Shown here: positions 26,262-34,217 of the stretch, piece by piece
Position numbering within the stretch: the stretch's first letter is position 1
Layout: the number at the start of each line of letters is the position of its first letter
Assembly (NCBI GenBank): GCA_902774185.1
Contig: CACYHE010000010.1
Location: 1 to 64,000 of the forward strand
DNA from: an uncultured Bacteroidales bacterium
GTDB taxonomy: Bacteria; Bacteroidota; Bacteroidia; Bacteroidales; Paludibacteraceae
Direction of reading: 5' to 3'
DNA: 64,000 bases
Notes under the pieces: model-generated
The model's input: the letters and a program-made list of their open reading frames with translations, nothing else
Told to the model about the DNA's origin: nothing
Database searches by the model: none
Translations under genes and position numbers: made by a program

Positions 26262-29200
26262 TCAGAATACTATATTTGCGCCGATGCTGAGTGTACGGCT
26301 TTGTGGATAACAACCTGCATCAATACCTATACTGGTACCTCCTGAACCGATTTCGGGATCGTAGCCGTCATAGGACGCGAAGGTAAGCAGATTTTCTGCA
26401 GAGAAATAAAGACGTATTTTCTGGAAATGGATTGTCTGCATCCATTTCTTAGGCAAGGAGTAACCGAGTTGCAAGGCTTTCAGTCGCAGATAACTGCCGT
26501 TTTTGATATACAGATCACTGGATCTCCAGTTATCATTGGGATCTTGCTCCGTAACACGCGGGATGCGGTCGCTGGTATTAGGACCTGTCCATCGGTTGAG
26601 TATCCAAGCCGGTTGATTGGACAAAGAGAGGTCGGGACGGCGAGTTGCATCGTATATATTATTACCGGCGATGCCGCTGAAGAAGACATTGAGATCCAGC
26701 CCTTGCCACTCTACATTGATGGTGAAGGCATAGGTGATATCAGGCATACCTTTACCAATCTTGGTACGGTCATCGTCATTGATTTTTCCGTCTCCGTTAC
26801 AATCGACGAATCGCACGTCACCGGGTCGGGCATTGGGTTGTAACAGTTCGCCCTTGTTGTTGACGTAACTATCCACTTCCGCCTGCGTTTGAAACAATCC
26901 GTCGGTTTTATAGCCATAGAAGAAAGGATATACTTCTCCATTCAGTGCGCGGCTTACCACACCTACTCCTTGTACGTTATCCAAGTTACTGGAGCCGGTC
27001 TCGTTGCCGTAGTCAATAAGCTTGTTTTTGAGATAGGTGATATTCCCGGACAAAGCGAAGTTCACCGGTCCCGCATGGAACTTGTAACTCAAGTCCGCCT
27101 CAATGCCCCAGTTGAGCATCTTACCGCCATTGGTCCAAGGCTGTTCAATGCCCACATAACTGGGTAGCAACGCCGGCATAAGCATATCTTCCGTTGTCTT
27201 ATAGAACCAATCCAGATTGAAGGTTAGAGCATTGCGCAAGAAGCCTAACTCGATACCGACATCCGTCTGCCGGCTGGTTTCCCATTTGAGGTCGGCGTTT
27301 GCCAAACGTCCCTGACGCACACCGGTGACGATAGCTTCTCCTTCTCCGCGTCCAAAGGTATAGTTACTACCGCTTACGATGAGTGAAGTATAGGCAAAAT
27401 CGCTGATACGGTCATTACCGTTCATACCCCATGAGGCACGGATCTTAAGTCCTGAGAAGGCATCCGGCACGTTCTGCCAAAACTCTTCCCGTGCCACGTT
27501 CCAACCGAGGGAGAAAGAGGGGAAAAGACCCCATCTGTTATTACTACCGAACTTATCGGATCCGTCGCAGCGGAGGGAACCTTGGAAGATATAACGCTCC
27601 TTATAATTGTAATTCACACGCGCGAAGTAAGAAGCTCCTGCGCTATAACTGCGTCCACCGCTTGTGCGCTGGTCGTTCACACTTCCTTGTGCATAATCGA
27701 TGGTAGCTTTGTACGGATCGTTACTCGGCAGGTCGTACGCCGTTCCGCTGACATAACTATAACTTGTTTTCGTAGCGGACTGACCTAACAGGACACCTAT
27801 CTCATGACCGGAAAAATCGTGATTATAGGACAACACATTCTCCACTTGCCATGTGAAGGTACGACTCTGAGAAGAAGATACAGAACTGGTGGTTGAACTA
27901 CCCGCGCCACCCGAACTTAAGTAATAAGGATAACTATATCCGTCATAACGGCCGAAATTGAAATCGGTATTAAAACTGGACTTGAATTTCAAACCGTCGT
28001 ATATCTCCAGTTCTGCAGTGAGGTTACCGGTGAACCGGTCGCTTTTATTCCATCCGGCAGGCAATTCGAGACTGGCTATCGGATTGATCACTTCGCTCAT
28101 TGTGATGTCAGGGACAGAATAGACCTTCCCGTCCTTATCTTTGACTGCCGTGGGATATTTCTCCAATACGGCATCCGGGTCCGCAGCATAAACAGGTTGT
28201 GTAGGCGCAATCAATAGTGCAGAGCCCAGAGGCGAATAGAAGGCGGAGTTCTCGGTAATACCGGTTGCCTCTACATAAGAATAGTTGATATTACTGGTAA
28301 GCGTAAGATGGTTGAGCCAGTTGCGCTCATCGGTATCGATGATCTTGTACACATTATTATCCCGCACGCTATAACGGGTGTAGTTACTGCGTTTGAAGTT
28401 ACCGCCTACAATACCTTGCTGATCAAAATAACCGAAGCTGACGAAATAGGTCACTTTGTCGCCACCTCCATTGACACTGACCTGATGGCTTTGCACCGGT
28501 GCATTATAGTTGAATAACGCATCTTGCCAATTTGTACCGGGTTCGGTAGTGATATTGGCAAAATAGGGTGTAGATCCGTCGTTGATACGTGCTTCATTGA
28601 GGATGACCTGATACCATGGTCCGTTCAGGACGGCTTTTTGTTTCCAAGGATTCTGCCATCCCATAGTCATGTCATAACTGACGCTCACTCTTTTTCCGAA
28701 GGCTCCGTTCTTCGTTGTCACGAGGATGACACCGTTCGCACCTTTGGTTCCATATATCGCAGCAGAGGCAGCATCCTTAAGGACCTCGATAGACTCAATG
28801 TCCGTTGGATTGAGGTAGTCGATATTACCCATCGGCATTCCGTCCACCACATAAAGCGGACTGGCATCGTTGATGGTACCGATACCACGAATATGTACGC
28901 GTGTGCCGGCACCGGGTTGACCGGACGAAGAGGTGACGGTGACACCGGAGGCTTTACCTTTGAGCATGTTATCTATACGTGAAGGAAGCGTCTTCTCCAG
29001 ATCCTCCGCCGTCACTTTGCTGATAGCCGCCGTGACAACGGATTTCTTCTGGGTGCCATAACCGACAACCACCACTTCTTCCAATGCCTGCGTATCCTCG
29101 GACAACTGCACACGGCCTGCCTGCTTGGCAGGAACAGAGCGGGTGACATAGCCCATATAGGATATCTCCAGCACGGCTTCCTCGGAAGGTACTGACAAGT

Positions 29201-29375
29201 CGTAGTTACCGTCGAAATCCGTTACCGTTCCTGTCGTAGTACCTCGCAGCAGTACGGCAGCACCGATGATGGGTTCTCCTGTTTTGGCATCAACCACGAC
29301 ACCTGATACTTGCATCTGCGCCGCCAATGGAAGGGCGAGCAACAGAATGCCAAGGATAATCATTATACGTTTCAT
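26262..29375 (-). CDS. susC: SusC-family TonB-dependent outer-membrane transporter (1037 aa)
   Basis: The start is taken at ATG 29373-29375 (MKRIMIILGIL), which begins a signal peptide; the open frame upstream to 29459 lies inside rhaD. A carboxypeptidase-D-regulatory-like domain (about 22-95, VSGVVVDAKTGEPIIGAAV) precedes the TonB box region (EEVVVVGYGTQKK), the plug (about 115-230, LYVVDGMP, IESIEVLKDAASAAIYG) and the beta-barrel to a C-terminal Phe. It imports oligosaccharides with energy from TonB-ExbBD. It lies 25 bp after rhaD, so uptake and sugar catabolism are co-transcribed. Confidence 0.95.
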   Translation of the reverse strand: MKRIMIILGILLLALPLAAQMQVSGVVVDAKTGEPIIGAAVLLRGTTTGTVTDFDGNYDLSVPSEEAVLEISYMGYVTRSVPAKQAGRVQLSEDTQALEEVVVVGYGTQKKSVVTAAISKVTAEDLEKTLPSRIDNMLKGKASGVTVTSSSGQPGAGTRVHIRGIGTINDASPLYVVDGMPMGNIDYLNPTDIESIEVLKDAASAAIYGTKGANGVILVTTKNGAFGKRVSVSYDMTMGWQNPWKQKAVLNGPWYQVILNEARINDGSTPYFANITTEPGTNWQDALFNYNAPVQSHQVSVNGGGDKVTYFVSFGYFDQQGIVGGNFKRSNYTRYSVRDNNVYKIIDTDERNWLNHLTLTSNINYSYVEATGITENSAFYSPLGSALLIAPTQPVYAADPDAVLEKYPTAVKDKDGKVYSVPDITMSEVINPIASLELPAGWNKSDRFTGNLTAELEIYDGLKFKSSFNTDFNFGRYDGYSYPYYLSSGGAGSSTTSSVSSSQSRTFTWQVENVLSYNHDFSGHEIGVLLGQSATKTSYSYVSGTAYDLPSNDPYKATIDYAQGSVNDQRTSGGRSYSAGASYFARVNYNYKERYIFQGSLRCDGSDKFGSNNRWGLFPSFSLGWNVAREEFWQNVPDAFSGLKIRASWGMNGNDRISDFAYTSLIVSGSNYTFGRGEGEAIVTGVRQGRLANADLKWETSRQTDVGIELGFLRNALTFNLDWFYKTTEDMLMPALLPSYVGIEQPWTNGGKMLNWGIEADLSYKFHAGPVNFALSGNITYLKNKLIDYGNETGSSNLDNVQGVGVVSRALNGEVYPFFYGYKTDGLFQTQAEVDSYVNNKGELLQPNARPGDVRFVDCNGDGKINDDDRTKIGKGMPDITYAFTINVEWQGLDLNVFFSGIAGNNIYDATRRPDLSLSNQPAWILNRWTGPNTSDRIPRVTEQDPNDNWRSSDLYIKNGSYLRLKALQLGYSLPKKWMQTIHFQKIRLYFSAENLLTFASYDGYDPEIGSGGTSIGIDAGCYPQSRTLSIGANIVF

Positions 29376-29400
29376 TTCTTTGATGATTAGTATTCCAAAC

Positions 29401-30225
29401 TTAACACGGACGCGTTTTAGGGAGATTAAATATCCGTTGCACATCTTGCATTGCGGCATCTGTGAGCCCTTCGGGTTCTCCTCCCATCATCCGTGCATCT
29501 TTATAGATGACTGCCGCCTTATTGAGCACGTCCACTTGGTCGAAGGCATCCATGATATCCTGCCCGACAGCGAACACCCCGTGTTTCTCCCACATGGTCA
29601 CATCGAAGCGCTGTATCTGAGCGAGAGTAGCCTGTGCCAGTTGCAAAGAACCAGGTACCTCGTATGGCACCCATCCGATGCCAAGAGGAGCAAAAGCGAG
29701 TGTTTCCGGAATCATTGACCAAAGTGTGCGCGTCATCTGATCACTATCTTTAAAACGGGTGAGATGCGACATTGCCACCAACTCTATAGGGTGCGTATGC
29801 AGCGTAGCTTTATACCTGCTGCCCGACTCGAGCAGATAGTTCTGTACCATCAGATGCGACGGTAATTCCGAAGTAGGCATAATCAGACTATCGGCAATTA
29901 TCTCATAATGCGCGCAGTCCTCCGTGATACGGATGATGGAACCGTTTGCCATCGGGTCTCGAGCCAAGTCCCGCATGCGTTTCTGCGTTCCCTTAGCATA
30001 GAAATAATGCCCCTTCAACATCGGCAGTGTGACACCGATAGACACCGGTTCGCACAAGGCGGGCATGGTCGCCCATTGGGGCGTAGCAAACTCCGTCACC
30101 CGCACGGTGATGTTTCCTCCGTTACGTTCACCCCAACCTTTTTGCCAGATATAACCGGCCACCTCCGCCACCTCGGAGATGACGTTTGCCAAATCGCTAT
30201 TTGTATCAATTATACTCATATCCAT
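29401..30225 (-). CDS. rhaD: L-rhamnulose-1-phosphate aldolase (274 aa)
   Basis: Class II aldolase of the RhaD type, cleaving L-rhamnulose 1-phosphate to dihydroxyacetone phosphate and L-lactaldehyde in the cytoplasm. Zinc ligands are His143 and His145 in TLHTHP and His215 in MWEKHGVFA; the catalytic Glu120 is in PTSELPSH. GERNGGNIT near 33 is the phosphate-binding region. Its length equals the E. coli enzyme. Its start overlaps the rhaT stop by 10 bp; an internal ATG two codons in (MSIIDT) is equally possible. No lactaldehyde reductase gene is in the window. Confidence 0.95.
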   Translation of the reverse strand: MDMSIIDTNSDLANVISEVAEVAGYIWQKGWGERNGGNITVRVTEFATPQWATMPALCEPVSIGVTLPMLKGHYFYAKGTQKRMRDLARDPMANGSIIRITEDCAHYEIIADSLIMPTSELPSHLMVQNYLLESGSRYKATLHTHPIELVAMSHLTRFKDSDQMTRTLWSMIPETLAFAPLGIGWVPYEVPGSLQLAQATLAQIQRFDVTMWEKHGVFAVGQDIMDAFDQVDVLNKAAVIYKDARMMGGEPEGLTDAAMQDVQRIFNLPKTRPC

Positions 30226-31250
30226 TGAGGAATAAAACTGCTAATTATCAAAATGATGATACCTGCAACAAGAACCGCAATCGTACGTTTGGAGCACCCC
30301 TTCCATTCGCGCAGAATAATGCCCCACACATTGGAGAACACTACGTTCAGTGCCATAAGGATGCAGAAAGAGAGCGTCATCAGTTGTGGACTATCAGCGA
30401 GGAATCCTTTGCCCAACGAGAGACCGAAAAACTGGCTGTACCATAAGGCTCCCGCCAGAATGCAATACATCAGGTTATGCCCCCATACGCGTCCGTTACG
30501 ATAATCGCCGAACGTATGATTCTTGGCATTTTGGTATAGGCAATAAAACATATTCGTTACGAATCCGCCTAAAGTGACCAGCAGAGTCGCAGGCAAAGTG
30601 GCAAACATAGGATTGGTTCCTTCAAAATGTATATCCGCACCAAAGGTAAGTCCCACATTGAAACATCCGGACATAAAGCCTGCCAATAAGGCGATCGCTA
30701 TACCTTTACCAAAATTAAACTCGGATTGAGAGGACTGTTTTTCTTCCGCAGCGCTCTGCTCCTTGCTCTTCATGCCACCGGCTATACCGATGACAGCTAT
30801 ACCGAGCAGTGTGACAACCACGCCAATGATAACAGAGCCGGTTAACTGCGCCAGAGCATTCATCTTGGGGAAGAAGATATGCAGTAAAACGGGTCCCATG
30901 ATTGTACCCAGTCCGGCACAAGTGCCTAACGCGATACTCTGCCCGAGTGCTACTCCCAGATAGCGCATGGACAAGCCGAACGTCAGGCCGCCTACTCCCC
31001 AAAGGACACCAAAGAGAATAGTCATCCAGAGATTAAAAGCCGGAGCATCCGTAAACAAACCTACCAGACTCTCACCCGCAGGAACTGCCATCAACGCACC
31101 GCAGAGCGGAAAGACTACCCATGCGAAGATTCCCTGAATCAGCCAGTAGGATTCCCATGACCAATCACGAATACGCTTGATGGGAACATAACAACTGGAC
31201 TGACAGAAGGCGCCTATGGCAATAATTAACAATCCGATAATAATCTTCAT
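30216..31250 (-). CDS. rhaT: L-rhamnose/proton symporter (344 aa)
   Basis: A polytopic inner-membrane protein of about ten segments with the RhaT family start (GLLIIAIGAFCQSSCYVPIKR) and typical motifs VLWGVGGLTFGLSMRYLG and GIILREWKG. A charged loop rich in E, Q and S (about 160-178) separates the two halves. It imports L-rhamnose with protons. It lies 6 bp after rhaA and overlaps rhaD by 10 bp, so the catabolic genes form one transcript. Confidence 0.95.
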   Translation of the reverse strand: MKIIIGLLIIAIGAFCQSSCYVPIKRIRDWSWESYWLIQGIFAWVVFPLCGALMAVPAGESLVGLFTDAPAFNLWMTILFGVLWGVGGLTFGLSMRYLGVALGQSIALGTCAGLGTIMGPVLLHIFFPKMNALAQLTGSVIIGVVVTLLGIAVIGIAGGMKSKEQSAAEEKQSSQSEFNFGKGIAIALLAGFMSGCFNVGLTFGADIHFEGTNPMFATLPATLLVTLGGFVTNMFYCLYQNAKNHTFGDYRNGRVWGHNLMYCILAGALWYSQFFGLSLGKGFLADSPQLMTLSFCILMALNVVFSNVWGIILREWKGCSKRTIAVLVAGIIILIISSFIPQWI

Positions 31251-31256
31251 ACCTGT

Positions 31257-32513
31257 TTATACACGTTTAGCGGTTACCTCACGCTCGTATTGCTCCACAT
31301 CTGCGATGAAATCCAATCCAACAGGCACATTGTTGCGCACGCAGAACTCATCATAAACAGCCTGCCACGGCAAACTCTTCTCTTCCTCCAACCATGCCAG
31401 TTTTTGGAATCCCTGCTCAGCCAACTCATGGGTATGGATGGTACGAACGGGTTCAAGCAGGGCACGCAACATGCAGCGTTGTGCGGCACGCGATCCGATG
31501 ACGTACGCACCGATACGGTTAATGCTACCGTCAAAATAATCCAATCCGTAATGTACGCGATCGGTGGCACCGGCACGGACGATCTCTTGGAACAGCTCCA
31601 AGGTCGGGTCATCCATAATCGTTACATGGTCCGAATCCCAACGAACAGGACGGCTGACATGCAGCATCAGTTCCGGTACAAAAAGCAGCATACTGGATAC
31701 TTTGTCAGCTACGGACTCCGTCGGATGGAAGTGACCGGTATCCAAAGTGATCATCACGTTGTTTTTCGCCGCATAAGCCGTGTAGAAGTCATTGCTTCCT
31801 ACCGTCATGGTCTCCAGTCCTATACCAAACACCTTACTCTCCAGACTCGGTTTCTCCCATTTGTATTTCTCCTTGAGTATCTCATCCAGACTCTCCTTGA
31901 GCAGACTGCGGTATAACAAACGATCAACGGTTAGGTCCTTGGAACCGTCATGAATCCACAGATTGATGATACAGGGATCCTGCTGCGCTTCGCCGATAGC
32001 GTTAGCGATAGCACGGCAGCGTTTCATATGCTCGATCCAGAACTCACGGATAGCTTTATCCGGATGCGAGATAGTGAGACTGCCCGACTTGGGATGGGAG
32101 AAATTGGTACTGTTAAAATCCAATTTCGTATCATGCTCTCGTGCCCACTCTATCCAACCACGGAATAGGTTGACGTCACATTCATTGCGGTCGATGATCT
32201 TGCCATTAAACTCACCGTATATCTCATGCAAATTCAAACGATGGCTGCCCGGAATAAGACTTTTTGCCTTCAATATATCCGCACGCAATTCATCAATGTT
32301 ACGTGCTTTACCGGGATAGTTACCGGTTGATTGTATTCCACCGGAGATAGCTCCAGCCTGGGGTTCAAAACCGCATACGTCATCTGCCTGCCAACAATGC
32401 ATTGAAAGATGGAAGTCCTGCATTTGACGAAGCACCTGCTCCGTATCGATACCTAATTCGGCATAGCGCTCTTTGGCTATCTCATATGCCGCATGAATGA
32501 CCTGATTTTTCAT
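31257..32513 (-). CDS. rhaA: L-rhamnose isomerase (418 aa)
   Basis: Interconverts L-rhamnose and L-rhamnulose in the cytoplasm. The TIM-barrel metal-binding residues are recognisable: Glu234 in GIGLETMTVG, Asp258 and His261 in ITLDTGHFHPTE, and the HVSRPVRWDSDH stretch near 285-296. The start HAAYEIAKERYAELGID is typical and the length matches the family (about 420). It lies 8 bp after rhaB and 6 bp before rhaT. Confidence 0.96.
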   Translation of the reverse strand: MKNQVIHAAYEIAKERYAELGIDTEQVLRQMQDFHLSMHCWQADDVCGFEPQAGAISGGIQSTGNYPGKARNIDELRADILKAKSLIPGSHRLNLHEIYGEFNGKIIDRNECDVNLFRGWIEWAREHDTKLDFNSTNFSHPKSGSLTISHPDKAIREFWIEHMKRCRAIANAIGEAQQDPCIINLWIHDGSKDLTVDRLLYRSLLKESLDEILKEKYKWEKPSLESKVFGIGLETMTVGSNDFYTAYAAKNNVMITLDTGHFHPTESVADKVSSMLLFVPELMLHVSRPVRWDSDHVTIMDDPTLELFQEIVRAGATDRVHYGLDYFDGSINRIGAYVIGSRAAQRCMLRALLEPVRTIHTHELAEQGFQKLAWLEEEKSLPWQAVYDEFCVRNNVPVGLDFIADVEQYEREVTAKRV

Positions 32514-32521
32514 ATTTATTC

Positions 32522-33841
32522 TTATTTTTGTGAATGCATTTGTATTTGTATATTACCTACGGCCGTTGCCTCGATGAAGCCCGGGATAACAGGTACTCCT
32601 ATCGCTTTTTGCGTTAATCGGTTGAGGTAGGAATTGCGAGCGCCTCCTCCAATAATATACAGTGCCCCGATCTCCCACGGTGCCAGTTTCTGCAACATTC
32701 GAAATACTTCCCCGTACCGATGTGCCAAAGAGTGGAAGATACAAGCAACCACCTCGGCATCCGTTAACAAGCGGCCATTGCGCACCTCAGATAACATACT
32801 GCTCGGATTAGCAAAACGTCCTTCGTCCGGATTGAACAACTCCGGTATGTTTGTCACGCTCTCCGCCATCGTTATCAGTTCCGCATGCGCGTACGTTTTC
32901 CCTTGGCTCACCCACTCCTTGCGACATTGCTCCAGAATCCACATACCGGTTATATTTTTTAACACGCGTATTGTTCCATCTACTCCGCCTTCATTCGTAA
33001 AGTTCATTTGCGAACTTAGTTCATTAATGATGGGTTCGTCAGCAACGATACCCATTAGGCTCCATGTACCGCTGGATAAGTATGCCACATGTTTGCCGTC
33101 TTTCATCCGCGGAACAGCAGCAACTGCACTAGCGGTATCATGACCGGCAACCGCAATCACAGGGACATCATAACCAAAATCAACTATCTGCTTCTTCAGC
33201 AGACCTATTTGCTCACCCGGCATCACCCGTTTCGGGAAACAGGCCATCTGTGCGCCACAAGCCTTAACCAGGTCCGCATCCAACTCGCGTTCTTGCGCAT
33301 TTAACAACTGCGATGTAGATAGAATCGTATATTCACATACCATGTTTCCCGTCAGCATATAACTAATATAATCCGGGATGAAGAGGTATTTGTCCGCCTG
33401 CTCAAACGGAGCATAATATTGGGTATGACATGCGTAGAATTGAAATATCGTGTTAAAATTAAGGAATTGGATACCGGTCTTCTTATATACATATTCACGA
33501 GGTATGACTTGGAAAAAGGCATCCATCACTCCTTCTGTATAAGGATCTCTATATGCACGCGGATGCGCAAGCACTTGCCCGTCCTTATTTAGAAACACCA
33601 CATCCACTCCCCATGTATCCACCCCGATACTGCAAACATGGAGATCTTGACGCGTAGCCAAGAGACGCAAACCTGCTATGATTTCCTGTACCAGATTGTC
33701 CGTATTCCAGAAATACTTCCCGTCCTGCTCATATATTTGGTTTGAGAAACGATGGATCTCCTCCAATTCTATCCCATCATTTGAAATGATAATCCGACCA
33801 CTGGTCGCTCCCAAATCTATGGCACAATATACGTTTTTCAT
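32522..33841 (-). CDS. rhaB: L-rhamnulokinase, C-terminally shortened (439 aa)
   Basis: FGGY-family kinase phosphorylating L-rhamnulose. The ATP/phosphate motif is DLGATSGR (9-16), GVDTWGVD is at 73-80, the catalytic base Asp235 is in AGHDTASAV, and YLSSGTWSLMG and GGGARNSYLNRL mark the second domain. The protein stops at EATAVGNIQIQMHSQK, whereas most RhaB proteins run about 40-50 residues further after EATA-GN. The DNA there is ATACAAATACAAATGCATTC, a short repeat, suggesting truncation by a repeat array. It is the first gene of the rhamnose operon, with its promoter at 33862 and operator at 33900. Confidence 0.92.
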   Translation of the reverse strand: MKNVYCAIDLGATSGRIIISNDGIELEEIHRFSNQIYEQDGKYFWNTDNLVQEIIAGLRLLATRQDLHVCSIGVDTWGVDVVFLNKDGQVLAHPRAYRDPYTEGVMDAFFQVIPREYVYKKTGIQFLNFNTIFQFYACHTQYYAPFEQADKYLFIPDYISYMLTGNMVCEYTILSTSQLLNAQERELDADLVKACGAQMACFPKRVMPGEQIGLLKKQIVDFGYDVPVIAVAGHDTASAVAAVPRMKDGKHVAYLSSGTWSLMGIVADEPIINELSSQMNFTNEGGVDGTIRVLKNITGMWILEQCRKEWVSQGKTYAHAELITMAESVTNIPELFNPDEGRFANPSSMLSEVRNGRLLTDAEVVACIFHSLAHRYGEVFRMLQKLAPWEIGALYIIGGGARNSYLNRLTQKAIGVPVIPGFIEATAVGNIQIQMHSQK

Positions 33842-33861
33842 GTGTTATAAAATTGACGCTG

Positions 33862-33869
33862 CAAAAGTA
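33862..33869 (-). promoter_or_regulatory. -7 box (TACTTTTG) of the rhamnose operon
   Basis: The minus strand reads GCAG-TACTTTTG-CAGCGTC, 20 bp before the rhaB ATG. No -33 TTTG is found at the 20-bp spacing seen in other promoters of the window. This fits dependence on an activator bound at 33900-33925. Confidence 0.65.
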
Positions 33870-33899
33870 CTGCTAAAATTTCAATTAGATATTGTCTTG

Positions 33900-33925
33900 T
33901 TGATAAAAAAGTTTCTATTTTTGAT
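33900..33925 (-). promoter_or_regulatory. Candidate AraC-type operator: TTGAT direct repeats, 21 bp apart
   Basis: On the plus strand TTGATAAAAAAGTTT starts at 33900 and a second TTGAT starts at 33921. The element and its distance to the -7 box (31 bp) are matched at 11593-11618. It is the likely binding site of the AraC-family regulator encoded at 11698. Confidence 0.6.
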
Positions 33926-33982
33926 ATTCTTTCGATTTTTGCCATTTACTAAACTATTCGACCCTAAACAAATTATCCGACT

Positions 33983-34038
33983 ACCACTCGTGGTACTCAT
34001 CTTTGAGTGTGCCTCCGGCATACTTACGAAAAAATCCC
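33983..34038. repeat. Dispersed repeat copy 2 with adjoining palindrome
   Basis: ACCAC-TC-GTGGT (33983-33994) is followed at 34005-34038 by a block (GAGTGTGCCTCCGGCATACT, then TACGAAAAAATCCC) nearly identical to 1069-1103. It lies in the 376-bp divergent gap between rhaB and dxs. The rest of that gap holds the two promoters, a TGCGC-TTAT-GCGCA hairpin and a GATTGAA array before dxs. Confidence 0.7.
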
Positions 34039-34097
34039 GCATAAAATATTTCATATACGCAAATAAATCAAGAAAAATGCACAATATTGCAAATAAA

Positions 34098-34129
34098 TTT
34101 GCATATATCAAAAAAAAGCAGTACTTTTG
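34098..34129 (+). promoter_or_regulatory. Promoter of dxs
   Basis: TTTG at 34098-34101, a 20-bp spacer, then TACTTTTG at 34122-34129. The -33 side reads TTTGCATATATCA, almost identical to the promoter at 42893. A hairpin TGCGC-TTAT-GCGCA follows in the leader. Confidence 0.75.
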
Positions 34130-34177
34130 TGCGCTAAATTGCGTTCGTGTGCGCTTATGCGCATGAGAAAGAAGACA

Positions 34178-34217
34178 ATTGGAGATTGAAAATTGAAGAT
34201 TGAAGATTGAAAATTTA
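34178..34217. repeat. GATTGAA heptamer array upstream of dxs
   Basis: Five or so degenerate copies of a 7-bp unit (GATTGAA / AATTGAA) run up to the dxs start codon. The same unit occurs before ilvE (47230-47272), before the POT gene (48365-48388) and inside dapB and dxs. Confidence 0.75.

Noticed and set aside
26262-29459. Longer SusC start at 29459
   Set aside because: The extra 28 residues lie within rhaD and precede a proper signal peptide that starts at 29375.
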